64,000 bases of DNA, from assembly GCA_021787595.1 (NCBI GenBank), contig JAJYLQ010000002.1:62001-126000 (forward strand), given 5' to 3'. Each line of letters starts with the position of its first letter. Position 1 is the first letter of the stretch. Below are positions 1-9,476 of the stretch, piece after piece. The notes beneath the pieces are model-generated. The model was given only the letters and a program-made list of their open reading frames with translations, was not told the DNA's origin and searched no databases. Source of the stretch: Chloroflexota bacterium. Lineage in GTDB: Bacteria; Chloroflexota; Anaerolineae; Anaerolineales; Villigracilaceae. The position numbers and the translations under genes are program-made.

Positions 1-53
1 TGTTGGGCTTTGCGCTGGATCGCATCTTCAATCCGAGATTGAGGGACATTTAA
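1..53 (+). CDS. ABC permease, C-terminal end only
   Basis: The first 53 bases read in frame as LGFALDRIFNPRLRDI followed by TAA. This matches the typical C-terminus of the DppC/OppC-type inner-membrane permease of peptide ABC importers. The downstream ATPase starts 3 bases after the stop, so the two are probably translated from one transcript. Only 16 residues are visible, so the assignment rests mainly on context. Confidence 0.6.
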   Translation, partial: LGFALDRIFNPRLRDI

Positions 54-56
54 TCC

Positions 57-1016
57 ATGGCACAACAAAATGTAATTCTCCGTATCGAGGATTTGGTCTT
101 GCATTTTAAAACCACCCACGGCTTGGTCCAGGCAGTGGATGGTGTGAATTTTGAGTTGGCTACCAATCGGGCCGTAGTGATTCTGGGTGAATCTGGGTGT
201 GGCAAGAGTTCGCTCGCGAAAGCGATTTTGCGCCTCCTGCCTCGTAATGCAGGTACATATTCAGGGCGGGTCTATCTGGATGGCAAAGATATCATGCCTC
301 TGGGCGAGGAAGAATTTCGTCAAAATATCCGTTGGGCATCCATTTCAATGGTTCCGCAGGCCGCGATGAATGCACTGAATCCCGTCATCCGGGTTGGGGA
401 TCAGGTGTCCGAGCCGGCCATGGTTCACCTTGGCGTGGATAAGACCGAGGCGATCTCGCTTGTAAAAAAGATGTTTCAACATGTGGGCGTTCCCGAAGAT
501 TTCATTTCCCGCTATCCCTTTGAGTTGAGTGGCGGGATGCGTCAGCGCGTTGCCATCGCCATGGCGCTTGTGACATCTCCCGTCTTGATCATTCTTGATG
601 AACCAACCTCTGCTCTCGATGTATTGACACAGGCCAACATCTTCAATGTTTTGAAGCGGCTTAAAAAAGAGCTGGGGATCAGTTTTATTCTGATTACACA
701 CGACATTGCCACATCCAGCGAATTGGCGGATGACGTAGCTGTTATGTATGCCGGCCAAATTGTCGAAGTGAGCGATGCCTATCGCTTCTTTGACAAACCG
801 CTTCATCCCTATTCACAAAAGCTGATGGCGAGTGTTCCGAGATTGCACGGCACGAAGGAACCGGAGTTTATCATCGGCAGGCCACCCAGCTTGATTGACC
901 TGCCCAAGGGTTGTCGCTTCGCGGATCGCTGCCCTGCTCGTTTTGAGAAATGTGTTCAGGAGCCGTCAGTGGTCGAAAAAGATGGCCGCAAGGTCAAGTG
1001 TTGGTTATATTCCTGA
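57..1016 (+). CDS. Oligopeptide/dipeptide ABC transporter ATPase, OppD/DppD-like
   Basis: The 319-residue cytoplasmic ATPase powers a peptide or nickel-type importer. It has a Walker A GESGCGKS (residues 44-51), signature LSGGMRQR (157-164) and Walker B/D-loop LIILDEPTSALD (177-188). The C-terminal oligopeptide_ABC domain carries the usual cysteine pattern CRFADRCPARFEKC...CW. Length fits OppD. It directly follows the permease end and precedes an OppF-like partner, so these form one operon. Substrate cannot be read from the ATPase. Confidence 0.93.
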   Translation: MAQQNVILRIEDLVLHFKTTHGLVQAVDGVNFELATNRAVVILGESGCGKSSLAKAILRLLPRNAGTYSGRVYLDGKDIMPLGEEEFRQNIRWASISMVPQAAMNALNPVIRVGDQVSEPAMVHLGVDKTEAISLVKKMFQHVGVPEDFISRYPFELSGGMRQRVAIAMALVTSPVLIILDEPTSALDVLTQANIFNVLKRLKKELGISFILITHDIATSSELADDVAVMYAGQIVEVSDAYRFFDKPLHPYSQKLMASVPRLHGTKEPEFIIGRPPSLIDLPKGCRFADRCPARFEKCVQEPSVVEKDGRKVKCWLYS

Positions 1017-1030
1017 GTTGGGAGCTAGTC

Positions 1031-2044
1031 ATGGCTGTCGCAAAAACGAAAGATGTGGAAAAAGATACAAGAAAAATCTTGTTGGCCATAGATGATTTAC
1101 ATGTTTGGTTCGAGTTGAGACATTTTGGATTCGGTCACGCCGGCTATGTGAAGGCCGTAGACGGTGTGACTTTCAAGGTGCACCAGGGTGAGGCGATTGC
1201 TGTCGTAGGTGAAAGCGGGTGCGGGAAATCCAGCCTGATGAAAACTATTCTGGCTCTCTATAAGCCAACCAGCGGAAAGGTAGTTTTCGAAGATAAGGTT
1301 TTGTCTGAATTGGATGGCCAGGCTCTGCATTGGTATCATTGCCACGTTGGTTACGTTCAACAAGATCCCTATGGTGCGTTGCCGCCATTTATGAATGTCA
1401 GGCGGATTTTGGAAGAGCCGTTGATCGTCAGCGGCGTCAAGGATAAGGAGGAACGCATCCAGCGCATCCGCAAGGCGATGGAGGAAGTAAAGCTCAGCCC
1501 AGTGGAGGATTTCCTGGAGAAGTTCCCGCACATGTTGAGCGGTGGCCAGCAGCAACGCGTGGTGATCGCTCGTGCCATGATTATGGAACCCAGGTTCCTC
1601 GTAGCCGATGAACCCGTGTCCATGCTTGATGCATCGGTGCGCGTCGAAATCCTCAAGCTTTTACGCGGACTTCAGGAAACGCATAATCTCTCCGTTATTT
1701 ACATTACTCATGACCTTTCCACGGTGAGCTATTTCTCCGAGCGTATTTTCGTCATGTATGCTGGTAATCTTGTGGAAAAGGCTAATGTGCGTCAGGTGTT
1801 GGATACTCCCCTTCATCCATACACGATGGCTTTGTTAACAGGCACTTCTGAGCCAGATGCAAAGAATGCTGAAACCTTCAAGGAAATTCCCCCGGGTGAG
1901 CCACCCAGCTTGGTGAACCCGCCAACGGGTTGCCGTTTCCATCCGCGTTGTCCGAAAGCCATTAAGGGACTTTGTGAAGTTAAAGAGCCGCCGGATTTCG
2001 AACCCGAACCCGGACACTTGGTTTCGTGCTGGTTATATCAGTAA
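1031..2044 (+). CDS. Oligopeptide ABC transporter ATPase, OppF-like
   Basis: This is the second ATPase of the importer. An upstream in-frame extension to 950 is open, but I chose ATG 1031 because GGAG lies at 1021-1024 and the extension overlaps the OppD gene. The 337-residue product has Walker [10 protein letters not shown] (about 60-68), signature LSGGQQQR and Walker B with DEPVSMLDAS, plus the C-terminal [10 protein letters not shown] motif of OppF proteins. It starts 14 bases after the OppD stop. OppD and OppF normally form the heterodimeric motor. Confidence 0.92.
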   Translation: MAVAKTKDVEKDTRKILLAIDDLHVWFELRHFGFGHAGYVKAVDGVTFKVHQGEAIAVVGESGCGKSSLMKTILALYKPTSGKVVFEDKVLSELDGQALHWYHCHVGYVQQDPYGALPPFMNVRRILEEPLIVSGVKDKEERIQRIRKAMEEVKLSPVEDFLEKFPHMLSGGQQQRVVIARAMIMEPRFLVADEPVSMLDASVRVEILKLLRGLQETHNLSVIYITHDLSTVSYFSERIFVMYAGNLVEKANVRQVLDTPLHPYTMALLTGTSEPDAKNAETFKEIPPGEPPSLVNPPTGCRFHPRCPKAIKGLCEVKEPPDFEPEPGHLVSCWLYQ

Positions 2045-2056
2045 CCAGAACAACAA

Positions 2057-2251
2057 ATGCGGCCTTGGAGTTTGATTCTTATTGGCTTTATTCTTTCTGT
2101 GCTTGGCGTGATATTGCCCCTATTGATGGTAATTGACGTGTTCCCATCAACTTTTTTTCTGAATTTTTTTTCGTTCGGAGCATCTGTAACTGGTTTGATG
2201 CTGGGAATCATTGGGGCCGCTACTTACATCCGGGAGCATCACCGAAAGTAA
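2057..2251 (+). CDS. Small two-helix membrane protein, unknown
   Basis: A 64-residue protein starts 12 bases after the OppF-like gene on the same strand. It is almost entirely hydrophobic, with helices at about residues 5-28 and 34-57, and has a basic tail REHHRK. It resembles many short uncharacterised Chloroflexota membrane proteins; I recognise no family. The strong terminator at 2291 suggests it is the last gene of the ABC operon. Confidence 0.55.
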   Translation: MRPWSLILIGFILSVLGVILPLLMVIDVFPSTFFLNFFSFGASVTGLMLGIIGAATYIREHHRK

Positions 2252-2290
2252 AAAAACTTTCAGCTTGTGAGAATGAGGATGATGCGATAG

Positions 2291-2322
2291 GATTCGGGTT
2301 GCAAAACCCGAATCTTTTTTTC
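2291..2322 (+). terminator. Rho-independent terminator closing the first ABC operon
   Basis: GATTCGGGTT and AACCCGAATC pair perfectly over 10 bp around a GCAA tetraloop and are followed by eight T. It lies between the small membrane protein and the next gene's ribosome binding site. It also argues against starting the solute-binding protein at the TTG at 2299, which falls inside the hairpin. Confidence 0.9.
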
Positions 2323-2337
2323 AACAAGGAGCGTTTC

Positions 2338-4320
2338 ATGTTCGGGACAGATGATAAGACAGGAACTTGCCACAGCAGATTCCGCCGTTTCGATCTTCTT
2401 CTTATCTTTTTGGCACTTCTCCTTTCAACCTGCGCCATCCCGAGTCTTTTTGCCGGGACGCCATCCACGCCGGTTTCTGCAACGGCTTCGCTGGCGGCTC
2501 CCGCGGAAACGGGGACTCCATCCGCGCCGAGTACGCTGACCGTCTGCCTGGGCGAAGAGCCAAATACGCTGTACCCGTTTTCGGGTCCGAATGATGCGGC
2601 GCTGAACGTGCTGGCCGCCATGGATGAAGGGCCGTACGATACAATTGGCTATGCTTATCAGCCGGTCCTCCTGCAGCAAATGCCGAGTCTCGCGAACGGT
2701 GACGCGCAGATCGCGCCGGTCAAGGTTTCGGCTGGCTCAAAGATCGTGGACGCGGATGGAAACCTGACTGCGCTCGCTGCAGGTGTTAAAGTCCGTCCAT
2801 CGGGATGCCGCAATGACGGCTGCGTGGTCACGTATGACGGCGTCAGCCCGCTGCAAATGGATCAAATGGTCGTGACGTTCCGTATGCGTACTGATCTGAC
2901 CTGGTCGGACGGCACACCCCTGACCTCGGAGGATTCGGTTTACGCGTATCAACTCGCCGCGGATAACAACACGCCCGGCTCGAAGTTCCTGGTTGACCGC
3001 ACTCAAACGTACGAAGCCGCCGGACCGTCAGTGACGCAATGGTGGGGCATTCCCGGTTTCATGGATCAAACTTTCATGACCGATTTTTGGGCGCCGGCTC
3101 CCAAGCACGTTTGGAGCCAGTTCAAGGCTGCGGACCTTCCGGGCATTGACGTTGCCGCGCGCACGCCGATCAGTTGGGGAGCGTACGCGATCCAGGAATG
3201 GGTCAAGGGCGATCACATCACGCTGGAAAAGAATCAGTATTACTTCCGCGCCTCGGAAGGTTATCCAAAATTCGATCAAGTTGTCTTTCGTTTCATCACG
3301 GATCCGAACACCGCCATCAGCGAATTGACCGCGGGACGCTGCGACATCCTCGATCCGAGCATCCATCTCGATACGCAGGTCGCTTTGCTCCAGCAAATGC
3401 AGCAGGGCGGGGAAATCCATGCGTATTTCGTGCCGAGCGATTCGATCGAATGGCTTGGGCTTGGCATTACGCCTGCCGCATTCGATAACGGTTACAGTTC
3501 CGCAAACGCCGAACGCCAGGATATCTTTGGCGACCCGCGCACGCGCCAGGCGATTGCCCTGTGCCTCGACCGGCAAAAAGTTGTGGACACGGTTCTCTTC
3601 GGTCAAACCACGGTTCCAACTTCGTTCGTCCCCGCCAATCACCCGGTTTACGATCCCGGCCTCCCCGACTACAAGTTCGATCCGACTGCGGGCGAGCAGC
3701 TGCTCGATCAAATTGGCTGGCGCGATCTCGACGGCAATCCGGCCACGCCGCGCGTCGCGGCGGGGGTCAAAAATGTCAGGGACGGCACGCCGCTCAAGCT
3801 CAATTATTATTCCACGCCCGCGGCGCAGCGCCGCCAGGTGGCGGACATTCTTTCGCAGTCGCTGGGGCAGTGCGGCATCGGCGTGAACGTTCAATATTTC
3901 TCCCAGAATGATCTTTACGCGCCCGGCCCGCTTGGCCTGTTGTTTGGACGCCGCTTCGATCTGATCGAATATGCGATGGCAACCGACAATATCAATCCGC
4001 CTTGTGATTGGTTCGCCAGCCTCGAGATTCCGAACGATGCCAATCATTGGGTCGGCACGAACGTGAGCGGATACAAAAATTCGGATTTCGACGCGGCTTG
4101 TCACGCCGCGCAGTTGGCACTGCCCGGCGAGCAAAGTTTTACCGACGCGTATCATCAGGCGCAGGCCATCTTCGCTTCGACTCTTCCATCCATCCCGCTT
4201 TATTACCGGATCAAAGTCGCCGCGGCGCGCGCGGACATCTGTCACTTCGATCTCGATCCGAGCGCCAACCCGATGTGGAACATCGAAGCGATTGACAGAG
4301 GCTTGGGCTGCCAGCAGTGA
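2338..4320 (+). CDS. Solute-binding lipoprotein of a peptide ABC importer (SBP_bac_5)
   Basis: The 660-residue extracytoplasmic binding protein belongs to the family-5 (OppA/DppA/NikA) group. ATG 2338 follows AAGGAG (2326-2331). The N-terminus has a charged region, a hydrophobic segment (LLLIFLALLL) and a Cys in LSTC that may be a lipobox, although Thr at -1 is unusual. Family features include LTWSDGTPLTSEDSVYAYQ and YAIQEWVKGDHITLEKN. The mature N-terminus is rich in Thr/Pro/Ala. Its stop overlaps the GTG start of a second binding protein. Confidence 0.9.
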   Translation: MFGTDDKTGTCHSRFRRFDLLLIFLALLLSTCAIPSLFAGTPSTPVSATASLAAPAETGTPSAPSTLTVCLGEEPNTLYPFSGPNDAALNVLAAMDEGPYDTIGYAYQPVLLQQMPSLANGDAQIAPVKVSAGSKIVDADGNLTALAAGVKVRPSGCRNDGCVVTYDGVSPLQMDQMVVTFRMRTDLTWSDGTPLTSEDSVYAYQLAADNNTPGSKFLVDRTQTYEAAGPSVTQWWGIPGFMDQTFMTDFWAPAPKHVWSQFKAADLPGIDVAARTPISWGAYAIQEWVKGDHITLEKNQYYFRASEGYPKFDQVVFRFITDPNTAISELTAGRCDILDPSIHLDTQVALLQQMQQGGEIHAYFVPSDSIEWLGLGITPAAFDNGYSSANAERQDIFGDPRTRQAIALCLDRQKVVDTVLFGQTTVPTSFVPANHPVYDPGLPDYKFDPTAGEQLLDQIGWRDLDGNPATPRVAAGVKNVRDGTPLKLNYYSTPAAQRRQVADILSQSLGQCGIGVNVQYFSQNDLYAPGPLGLLFGRRFDLIEYAMATDNINPPCDWFASLEIPNDANHWVGTNVSGYKNSDFDAACHAAQLALPGEQSFTDAYHQAQAIFASTLPSIPLYYRIKVAAARADICHFDLDPSANPMWNIEAIDRGLGCQQ

Positions 4321-6302
4321 TTCGCTTAAAACTTTTGCGAGCCGGACGGCTTCACGCCGTCCAGGCGAAGTGCCGCTGGCGCGCAGCCAACGGCGCAGCC
4401 ATTTTATTGCTGGCTTTGCTCGCCTCGTGCGGACCTCGAACGGCTACCGTTACACCAATCATTCCCACACCGACAGCGACTCCGCTTCCCCTTGCTCATG
4501 AAATCCGCTTTGCATTGATCGGCTCCATGACGGATGCCAACGTCTGGGCATTGTTCGACGCGAAAGGATATTCGTACAACAATTACGCGGTCCGATCCGG
4601 CTATTGGCCGCGTTTATATCAGCTTTCGATACCCAGCCGGCAATTTACGCCGATGGCCGCCGGCGGAATGCCATCGCCTGTTCAACAGGAAGGAAATTTT
4701 TATACGGCGACCGTTCCGCTCCGCACTGATTTAAAGTGGACGGATGGTTCCCCGTTTACCGCCGAGGATGTTGCCTTCACAATAAATACCGTTTTGTCTT
4801 TCCAGCTTGGTTTTGACTGGCACGATTATTACAACCCCGATTACCTCGATCACGCCGAGGCCGTGGACGCGCATACGGTCAAGTTTTATTTCAAGAAACA
4901 GCCGAATGTGGGTGTGTGGCAATATGGCGCGCTGCAAGGTCCCGTTGTGCAAAAGGCATATTGGTCATCGAAGGTCGCGGCATCTGAAGCCTTATTGCCT
5001 CCGAATGATCTCGTTCCGCAAATCGAAACGTTGAAAGCACAGGCCGCTGATCTTCAAAAGCAATACGACGCGATGCTTACAACGCCTATTCCACCGAATC
5101 AAGTTCAGCAAATGCAGTTAAGCATCAATCGCCAGTTGAGCAACTTGAACCAGGCCAACAGCGATCTTGCCAAAGCGCAATCCAGTTACGATACGGCCAT
5201 GAAAGCCGCACGAGATTCGTTATACGCGCTGGATGATAAGAATGAGCCGACTCTCGGCGATTGGATGCCTACGGGAGAGGAGAATGGAGAATGGGTTAAT
5301 AAAGTAAATCCCGATCATCCGTTCAATGTGCCGAGGTTCGATAGAGTGGTTTATAAAATTTTTACGAACGAAAACGGCGCGCTGAGTATGTTTCAGAATA
5401 ATGATGTAGATGTAATTCTTAAGCCAAATGGATTTTCGATCTATGACTTGCGTGAAACTATCGGTAGTTCATTTCCGCTGATGAAAAGTGCCAGTCAACA
5501 TTTATCTTTTCTTGTCTTCAATTTATCGAATCCAGCTTTGAGCGACCCGGTCTTGCGTCAGGTATTGGCGTGCATGATTGATACTCAAGCCATAGCTGGT
5601 CAGTTGCCCGATTTCAATCTCACAAATGTTTCACTCTCATCTTTTGCTGCTCCTGATGAAATGTTTTGGAGCTATAAAGACATTTTGCTTCCATGTGATG
5701 GCCTGGATAATCAATCTCGTTTGAAGCAGGCGGTTGCTATGCTCAAATCTGCTGGTTATAAATGGGATGTAGAGCCTGCCGTTGGAATAGACGCAAAGGG
5801 ATTTTATGTTTCAAGCGGGGAAAGCTTTCCCGAAATCACCCTTTTAAGCTCGTCCCTTGATCCTTCGGCGGCGCCTGATTTTATTTTTTCCCAAATGAAA
5901 CAAATGGGTATCCGCACAGTCAGCAAATCAGTTCAACCCGATTTCATGAATTATGCCGTTTTCAGCAGTCATCAATATGATATGGCTCTGCTCAACTGGC
6001 GTGTGAGCGAATATCCGGGTTATCTGTGTGATTGGTTCGGGGACGGGAATCCGTTTGGGTATCACAGCGACCGCCTCCAGTCCGCGTGCGAGGCGCTGGA
6101 TTCGACCAGCGATTTGTCTGCCGCGCAGAAAGATGTTTACGAGATTCAATCCATCCTTGCCCAGGACCTTCCATTCATCCCATTGTATTCGGGCATAACT
6201 TATGACGCGTACCGAAATGTGTCGTACCCGTTCGATCATATACTGGGCGGCCTGAGCGGAATCTATGGCGCGCCGTCTTTGGCAATTCCCGCGTCACAAT
6301 GA
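4317..6302 (+). CDS. Second family-5 solute-binding lipoprotein with a coiled-coil insertion
   Basis: The 661-residue binding protein starts with GTG overlapping the previous stop (GTGA), indicating translational coupling. LLALLASC gives a clear lipobox with Cys38. DLKWTDGSPFTAEDVAFTIN is the family signature. Residues about 230-305 are Gln/Leu/Lys-rich, predicted coiled coil, and are not part of the usual fold. Codons 8-15 are encoded by a perfect palindrome (4339-4357), so the N-terminal extension before the hydrophobic segment may be repeat-derived. Two unlike paralogues in tandem suggest different ligands for a shared transporter. Confidence 0.87.
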   Translation: MIRLKLLRAGRLHAVQAKCRWRAANGAAILLLALLASCGPRTATVTPIIPTPTATPLPLAHEIRFALIGSMTDANVWALFDAKGYSYNNYAVRSGYWPRLYQLSIPSRQFTPMAAGGMPSPVQQEGNFYTATVPLRTDLKWTDGSPFTAEDVAFTINTVLSFQLGFDWHDYYNPDYLDHAEAVDAHTVKFYFKKQPNVGVWQYGALQGPVVQKAYWSSKVAASEALLPPNDLVPQIETLKAQAADLQKQYDAMLTTPIPPNQVQQMQLSINRQLSNLNQANSDLAKAQSSYDTAMKAARDSLYALDDKNEPTLGDWMPTGEENGEWVNKVNPDHPFNVPRFDRVVYKIFTNENGALSMFQNNDVDVILKPNGFSIYDLRETIGSSFPLMKSASQHLSFLVFNLSNPALSDPVLRQVLACMIDTQAIAGQLPDFNLTNVSLSSFAAPDEMFWSYKDILLPCDGLDNQSRLKQAVAMLKSAGYKWDVEPAVGIDAKGFYVSSGESFPEITLLSSSLDPSAAPDFIFSQMKQMGIRTVSKSVQPDFMNYAVFSSHQYDMALLNWRVSEYPGYLCDWFGDGNPFGYHSDRLQSACEALDSTSDLSAAQKDVYEIQSILAQDLPFIPLYSGITYDAYRNVSYPFDHILGGLSGIYGAPSLAIPASQ

Positions 6303-6310
6303 GAATTCTT

Positions 6311-6319
6311 TGCTATAAT
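6311..6319 (+). promoter_or_regulatory. Extended -10 promoter element
   Basis: TGCTATAAT is an extended -10 box lying 29 bases before the GTG of the next ATPase. No convincing -35 was found, which is usual for extended -10 promoters. It would let the second ATPase pair be transcribed separately from the binding proteins. Confidence 0.5.
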
Positions 6320-6348
6320 CAGGCGCAATTCAAATTCAGGAGTCGGCT

Positions 6349-7374
6349 GTGGCCAAGACTGACCAGAAACCTTTGTTGGAAGTAAAGAGTCTAAAGACCC
6401 ATTTCTTTACGGAAGACGGTGTGGTCCACGCGGTGGATGGGGTGGATTTTGTCGTTTATCCGGGCGAGATCCTCGGCCTGGTTGGTGAGTCGGGGTGTGG
6501 AAAGAGCGTCACGTCGCTTTCTGTCATGCGGCTGGTTTCGCCGCCCGGTAAAATTCTGGAGGGCGAAGTTATCCTGGATGGCACGAATCTTCTGAATTTG
6601 TCCGAGGACGAAATGATGAAGGTGCGCGGCAACCGCGTCTCGATGATCTTTCAACAACCGCAGACCGCGCTTAATCCGGTGTTCCGCGTCGGCGATCAGA
6701 TTGCCGAAGTATTGAGCATCCATCAGGATTTTGGCAAGGAAGCTGGCCGCAAGCGTGCGGTCGAATTGTTGAAAATGGTCGGTATTCCCGATGCCGAGCG
6801 CCGCGCCGAAGCATTCCCTCATGAACTTTCGGGCGGCATGGCCCAGCGTGTGATGATCGCCATGGCGCTGGCCTGCGTCCCTGAACTTTTGATTGCAGAC
6901 GAACCCACGACCGCCCTCGACGTGACCATTCAGGCGCAGATCCTTGACCTGGTGCTGGAGATGCGCGAGAAGATGGGCACGTCGGTCATTTTGATTACGC
7001 ATGACCTGGGCGTGATCGCCGAGGTGGCCGAACGCGTGGCTGTGATGTACGCAGGTGAGATCGTCGAGCAGGCTGAAGCGGGAGAGCTTTTCGATAATCC
7101 GCTTCATCCTTACACACAAGGTTTGATTGGTTCCATACCGATCCTGGGTCAGATCAAGGAAAGGCTGGACGTCATCCCTGGTTCGGTCCCCAATCTGATC
7201 GATCCGCCGCCCGGCTGCCGTTTTGCGGCGCGCTGTCTGTCGCGCGTCAAACATGGTCTCAGGATTTGCGGCGAAGCCGATCCTGAATTGGCCGAGATCG
7301 AACCAGAGCATTTCGTCCGCTGTTGGCTGTATGAGAATGCGGAAGGCCACCGCGCGCCGTTGAAAGCGCGCTGA
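6349..7374 (+). CDS. Oligopeptide ABC transporter ATPase, OppD/DppD-like
   Basis: This 341-residue ATPase starts with GTG, preceded by CAGGAG (6337-6342). Walker A is GESGCGKS (about 48-55), signature LSGGMAQR, and Walker [15 protein letters not shown]. The C-terminal oligopeptide domain has [10 protein letters not shown] and a distal CW. It is closer to the classic DppD consensus than the ATPase at 57-1016, so it probably belongs to a second, related importer. Its permeases are not next to it. Confidence 0.92.
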   Translation: MAKTDQKPLLEVKSLKTHFFTEDGVVHAVDGVDFVVYPGEILGLVGESGCGKSVTSLSVMRLVSPPGKILEGEVILDGTNLLNLSEDEMMKVRGNRVSMIFQQPQTALNPVFRVGDQIAEVLSIHQDFGKEAGRKRAVELLKMVGIPDAERRAEAFPHELSGGMAQRVMIAMALACVPELLIADEPTTALDVTIQAQILDLVLEMREKMGTSVILITHDLGVIAEVAERVAVMYAGEIVEQAEAGELFDNPLHPYTQGLIGSIPILGQIKERLDVIPGSVPNLIDPPPGCRFAARCLSRVKHGLRICGEADPELAEIEPEHFVRCWLYENAEGHRAPLKAR

Positions 7375-7392
7375 ACTGTCCAGGAGAATCCG

Positions 7393-8382
7393 ATGACCAT
7401 TAATTCCGCAATTCAACCCAACGATCTGATACAAGTCAAGGGCCTGAAAAAATATTTTCCCGTGCGCGCCGGCGTGATGCAGCGCGTGGTGGCGCACGTT
7501 CAGGCTGTGGACGATGTGAGCTTTTCCATCAAAAAAGGCGAGACGCTTGGCATGGTGGGCGAGTCCGGATGCGGCAAAACGACTGTGGGGCGCACCATGC
7601 TCCGGTTGATCGAGCCAACGGAGGGTTCCGTTGTGTATGATGGCAGGGATGTCTTCAAGTTGAAGTCGGGTGACCTGAAGGCCATCCGCCGCGATTTGCA
7701 GATCATCTTCCAGGACCCTTATGCCTCGCTCGATCCGCGTGTCCCGATTGGCGAATCGGTCATGGAAGGTTTGTCCATCCACAGAGTCGGCACGCGCCAG
7801 GAACGCGTCGAGATCATGCTCGAGACGCTGAAAAGAGTTGGACTTGAAGATTATCATGCGCGCCGCTATCCGCATGAATTTTCCGGCGGCCAGCGGCAGC
7901 GCATCGGAATTGCGCGGGCTTTGGCTTTGCGCCCGAAATTTATCGTTTGCGATGAGCCGGTGTCCGCGCTGGATGTTTCCATCCAGTCGCAGGTGCTCAA
8001 TATTTTGAAGGATCTGCAAAAAGAATTTGGATTGACATACCTTTTCATTGCCCACAATTTGAGCGTGGTCGAACACATTTCCGACCGCGTGGCGGTGATG
8101 TATCTGGGCAAGATGGCGGAGCTGGCAGACCGCGATGAACTGTATCGCGATCCAAAGCATCCGTACACGCAGGCGCTCATGTCGGCCATCCCCGTTCCCG
8201 ATCCAAAATTGAAACGCAGCCGGTTGATCTTGAAAGGCGATGTTCCCAGCCCGCTCCATCCGCCGAGCGGCTGCCGCTTCCATCCGCGCTGCCCGATTGC
8301 GGAAAAAATTTGTGCGGAGCAGGAACCGGAATTCATCGAAAAGAAACCCGGCCACTGGGTGGCCTGCTGGATGGCCAAATAA
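7393..8382 (+). CDS. Oligopeptide ABC transporter ATPase, OppF/DppF-like
   Basis: The 329-residue partner of the preceding ATPase follows after 18 bases, with AGGAG in the gap. It has Walker [11 protein letters not shown]-loop [13 protein letters not shown], signature FSGGQRQR and [10 protein letters not shown]. The C-terminal motif [10 protein letters not shown] is typical of DppF. The N-terminal [10 protein letters not shown] is a hallmark of this subgroup. Confidence 0.93.
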   Translation: MTINSAIQPNDLIQVKGLKKYFPVRAGVMQRVVAHVQAVDDVSFSIKKGETLGMVGESGCGKTTVGRTMLRLIEPTEGSVVYDGRDVFKLKSGDLKAIRRDLQIIFQDPYASLDPRVPIGESVMEGLSIHRVGTRQERVEIMLETLKRVGLEDYHARRYPHEFSGGQRQRIGIARALALRPKFIVCDEPVSALDVSIQSQVLNILKDLQKEFGLTYLFIAHNLSVVEHISDRVAVMYLGKMAELADRDELYRDPKHPYTQALMSAIPVPDPKLKRSRLILKGDVPSPLHPPSGCRFHPRCPIAEKICAEQEPEFIEKKPGHWVACWMAK

Positions 8383-8395
8383 TTTCTTCCAAGAC

Positions 8396-9454
8396 ATGAA
8401 CCACTGCATCCTGCTCGTTGACGATCAACGCGACATTCTTCGCCTCCTGCATTCGACGCTCGACACGCTGAAGAACGACGAACTCGATATCATCGAGGCC
8501 CCTTCCGGCGAGGAGGCCATGCTCGAAATGGGCCGCCATCAGATCGAGCTGCTGGTGGCTGATTATCTCCTGCCCGGCATAACCGGCATCGAGCTGTTGC
8601 ACAAAGTGCGCGCCAGGCACCCGAATGTCAAGGTGATTTTGATCAGCGGCATGACCGATCGCAAAGCGCGCGACGAAATGCTCAATGCAGGGGCGGTGGC
8701 GATCTTCGACAAGCCGATCCCGCTGGCGGATTTTTTGGATGTCGTCGAACGCAGCCTCGGACTCGTCCGCACGATCTTTCCACCGGAGTCGGATGCCCGC
8801 ACACAGGCGAAACGCTCCCGCATTTCAGACCTGCTTGCCAACTTCCGGCAGGATATCAAGGCGAATGCAGTCTTCCTGTTGAACGACCGCGGACTGGTGA
8901 TGGCGCGTGCTGGGGATTTCCACGACAGCAGCATGGAAGTTTCCCTGCTCTCGGCGTTGACGGCCATTTACAGCGCGGGGTTGAAGATCGCAAAGTTCAA
9001 TCATCAGGAATCCATAGAACAGTATTTTGTCTTCCGCGGCGGCGATCAGGATCTTCTGCTGATCCCTGTGGATGTTTCCTATTCGCTTTTGCTGGCCGGG
9101 CCGGGCCTTGCGAAGCGCGAGAACATCATTGATACGGTGGACGCCATGCTGGCGGTCCGCAACGAGGTCGGAAGGACACTGCGTTCGATGGGCGTGACTG
9201 CCGAACTCAAAGAACCTCCGCCTCCGCCCGCTCCACAGAAAAGAAGCAAGACCGGCGAATTGCTTCCTGCTGCGCCTCCGTCGCCCGAAATGGAAGCATT
9301 GCTCAAAGATGCCGCCAGGAAAAAAATCAAACAGGAGGAAGTGGACGCCTTCTGGAATCAAGCGGCGGAACAGCACGCCAACAAAACAACCAATCCCGAG
9401 GTCATTTCCTACGAGGAAGCGCGCAGGATGGGATTGACGCCCGACAAAAAATAA
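8396..9454 (+). CDS. Response regulator with Roadblock/LC7-like domain
   Basis: This is a 352-residue cytoplasmic signalling protein. An open frame runs back to 8240, but ATG 8396 gives a receiver domain starting immediately (CILLVDDQRD). The acidic pair is VDD, the phospho-acceptor Asp is in LLVADYLLPG, and Lys is in IFDKPIPL. After a linker, residues about 150-270 (AVFLLNDRGLVMARAGDF onward) resemble the Roadblock/LC7 fold of MglB-like GTPase regulators. A Pro-rich linker and a charged tail follow. No HTH or enzymatic output domain is seen, so output is probably by protein-protein contact. Confidence 0.75.
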   Translation: MNHCILLVDDQRDILRLLHSTLDTLKNDELDIIEAPSGEEAMLEMGRHQIELLVADYLLPGITGIELLHKVRARHPNVKVILISGMTDRKARDEMLNAGAVAIFDKPIPLADFLDVVERSLGLVRTIFPPESDARTQAKRSRISDLLANFRQDIKANAVFLLNDRGLVMARAGDFHDSSMEVSLLSALTAIYSAGLKIAKFNHQESIEQYFVFRGGDQDLLLIPVDVSYSLLLAGPGLAKRENIIDTVDAMLAVRNEVGRTLRSMGVTAELKEPPPPPAPQKRSKTGELLPAAPPSPEMEALLKDAARKKIKQEEVDAFWNQAAEQHANKTTNPEVISYEEARRMGLTPDKK

Positions 9455-9465
9455 TGTGATACAAT
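9434..9465 (+). promoter_or_regulatory. Probable promoter of the tRNA-Gln gene
   Basis: TTGACG at 9434-9439 and TACAAT at 9460-9465 precede the tRNA by 11 bases. The spacing is 20 bases, longer than ideal, but TGTG just before TACAAT adds an extended -10 character. It overlaps the end of the response regulator gene. Confidence 0.45.
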
Positions 9466-9476
9466 TTTGCCCGCAC

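Noticed and set aside
3028-4245. 405-codon open frame on the minus strand
   Set aside because: Antisense shadow of the first solute-binding protein, Arg-rich and without motifs.
6391-8409. 672-codon open frame on the minus strand
   Set aside because: It lies antisense to two unmistakable ABC ATPase genes. Its sequence is His/Arg-rich without any family motif, as expected from the codon bias of the sense genes.
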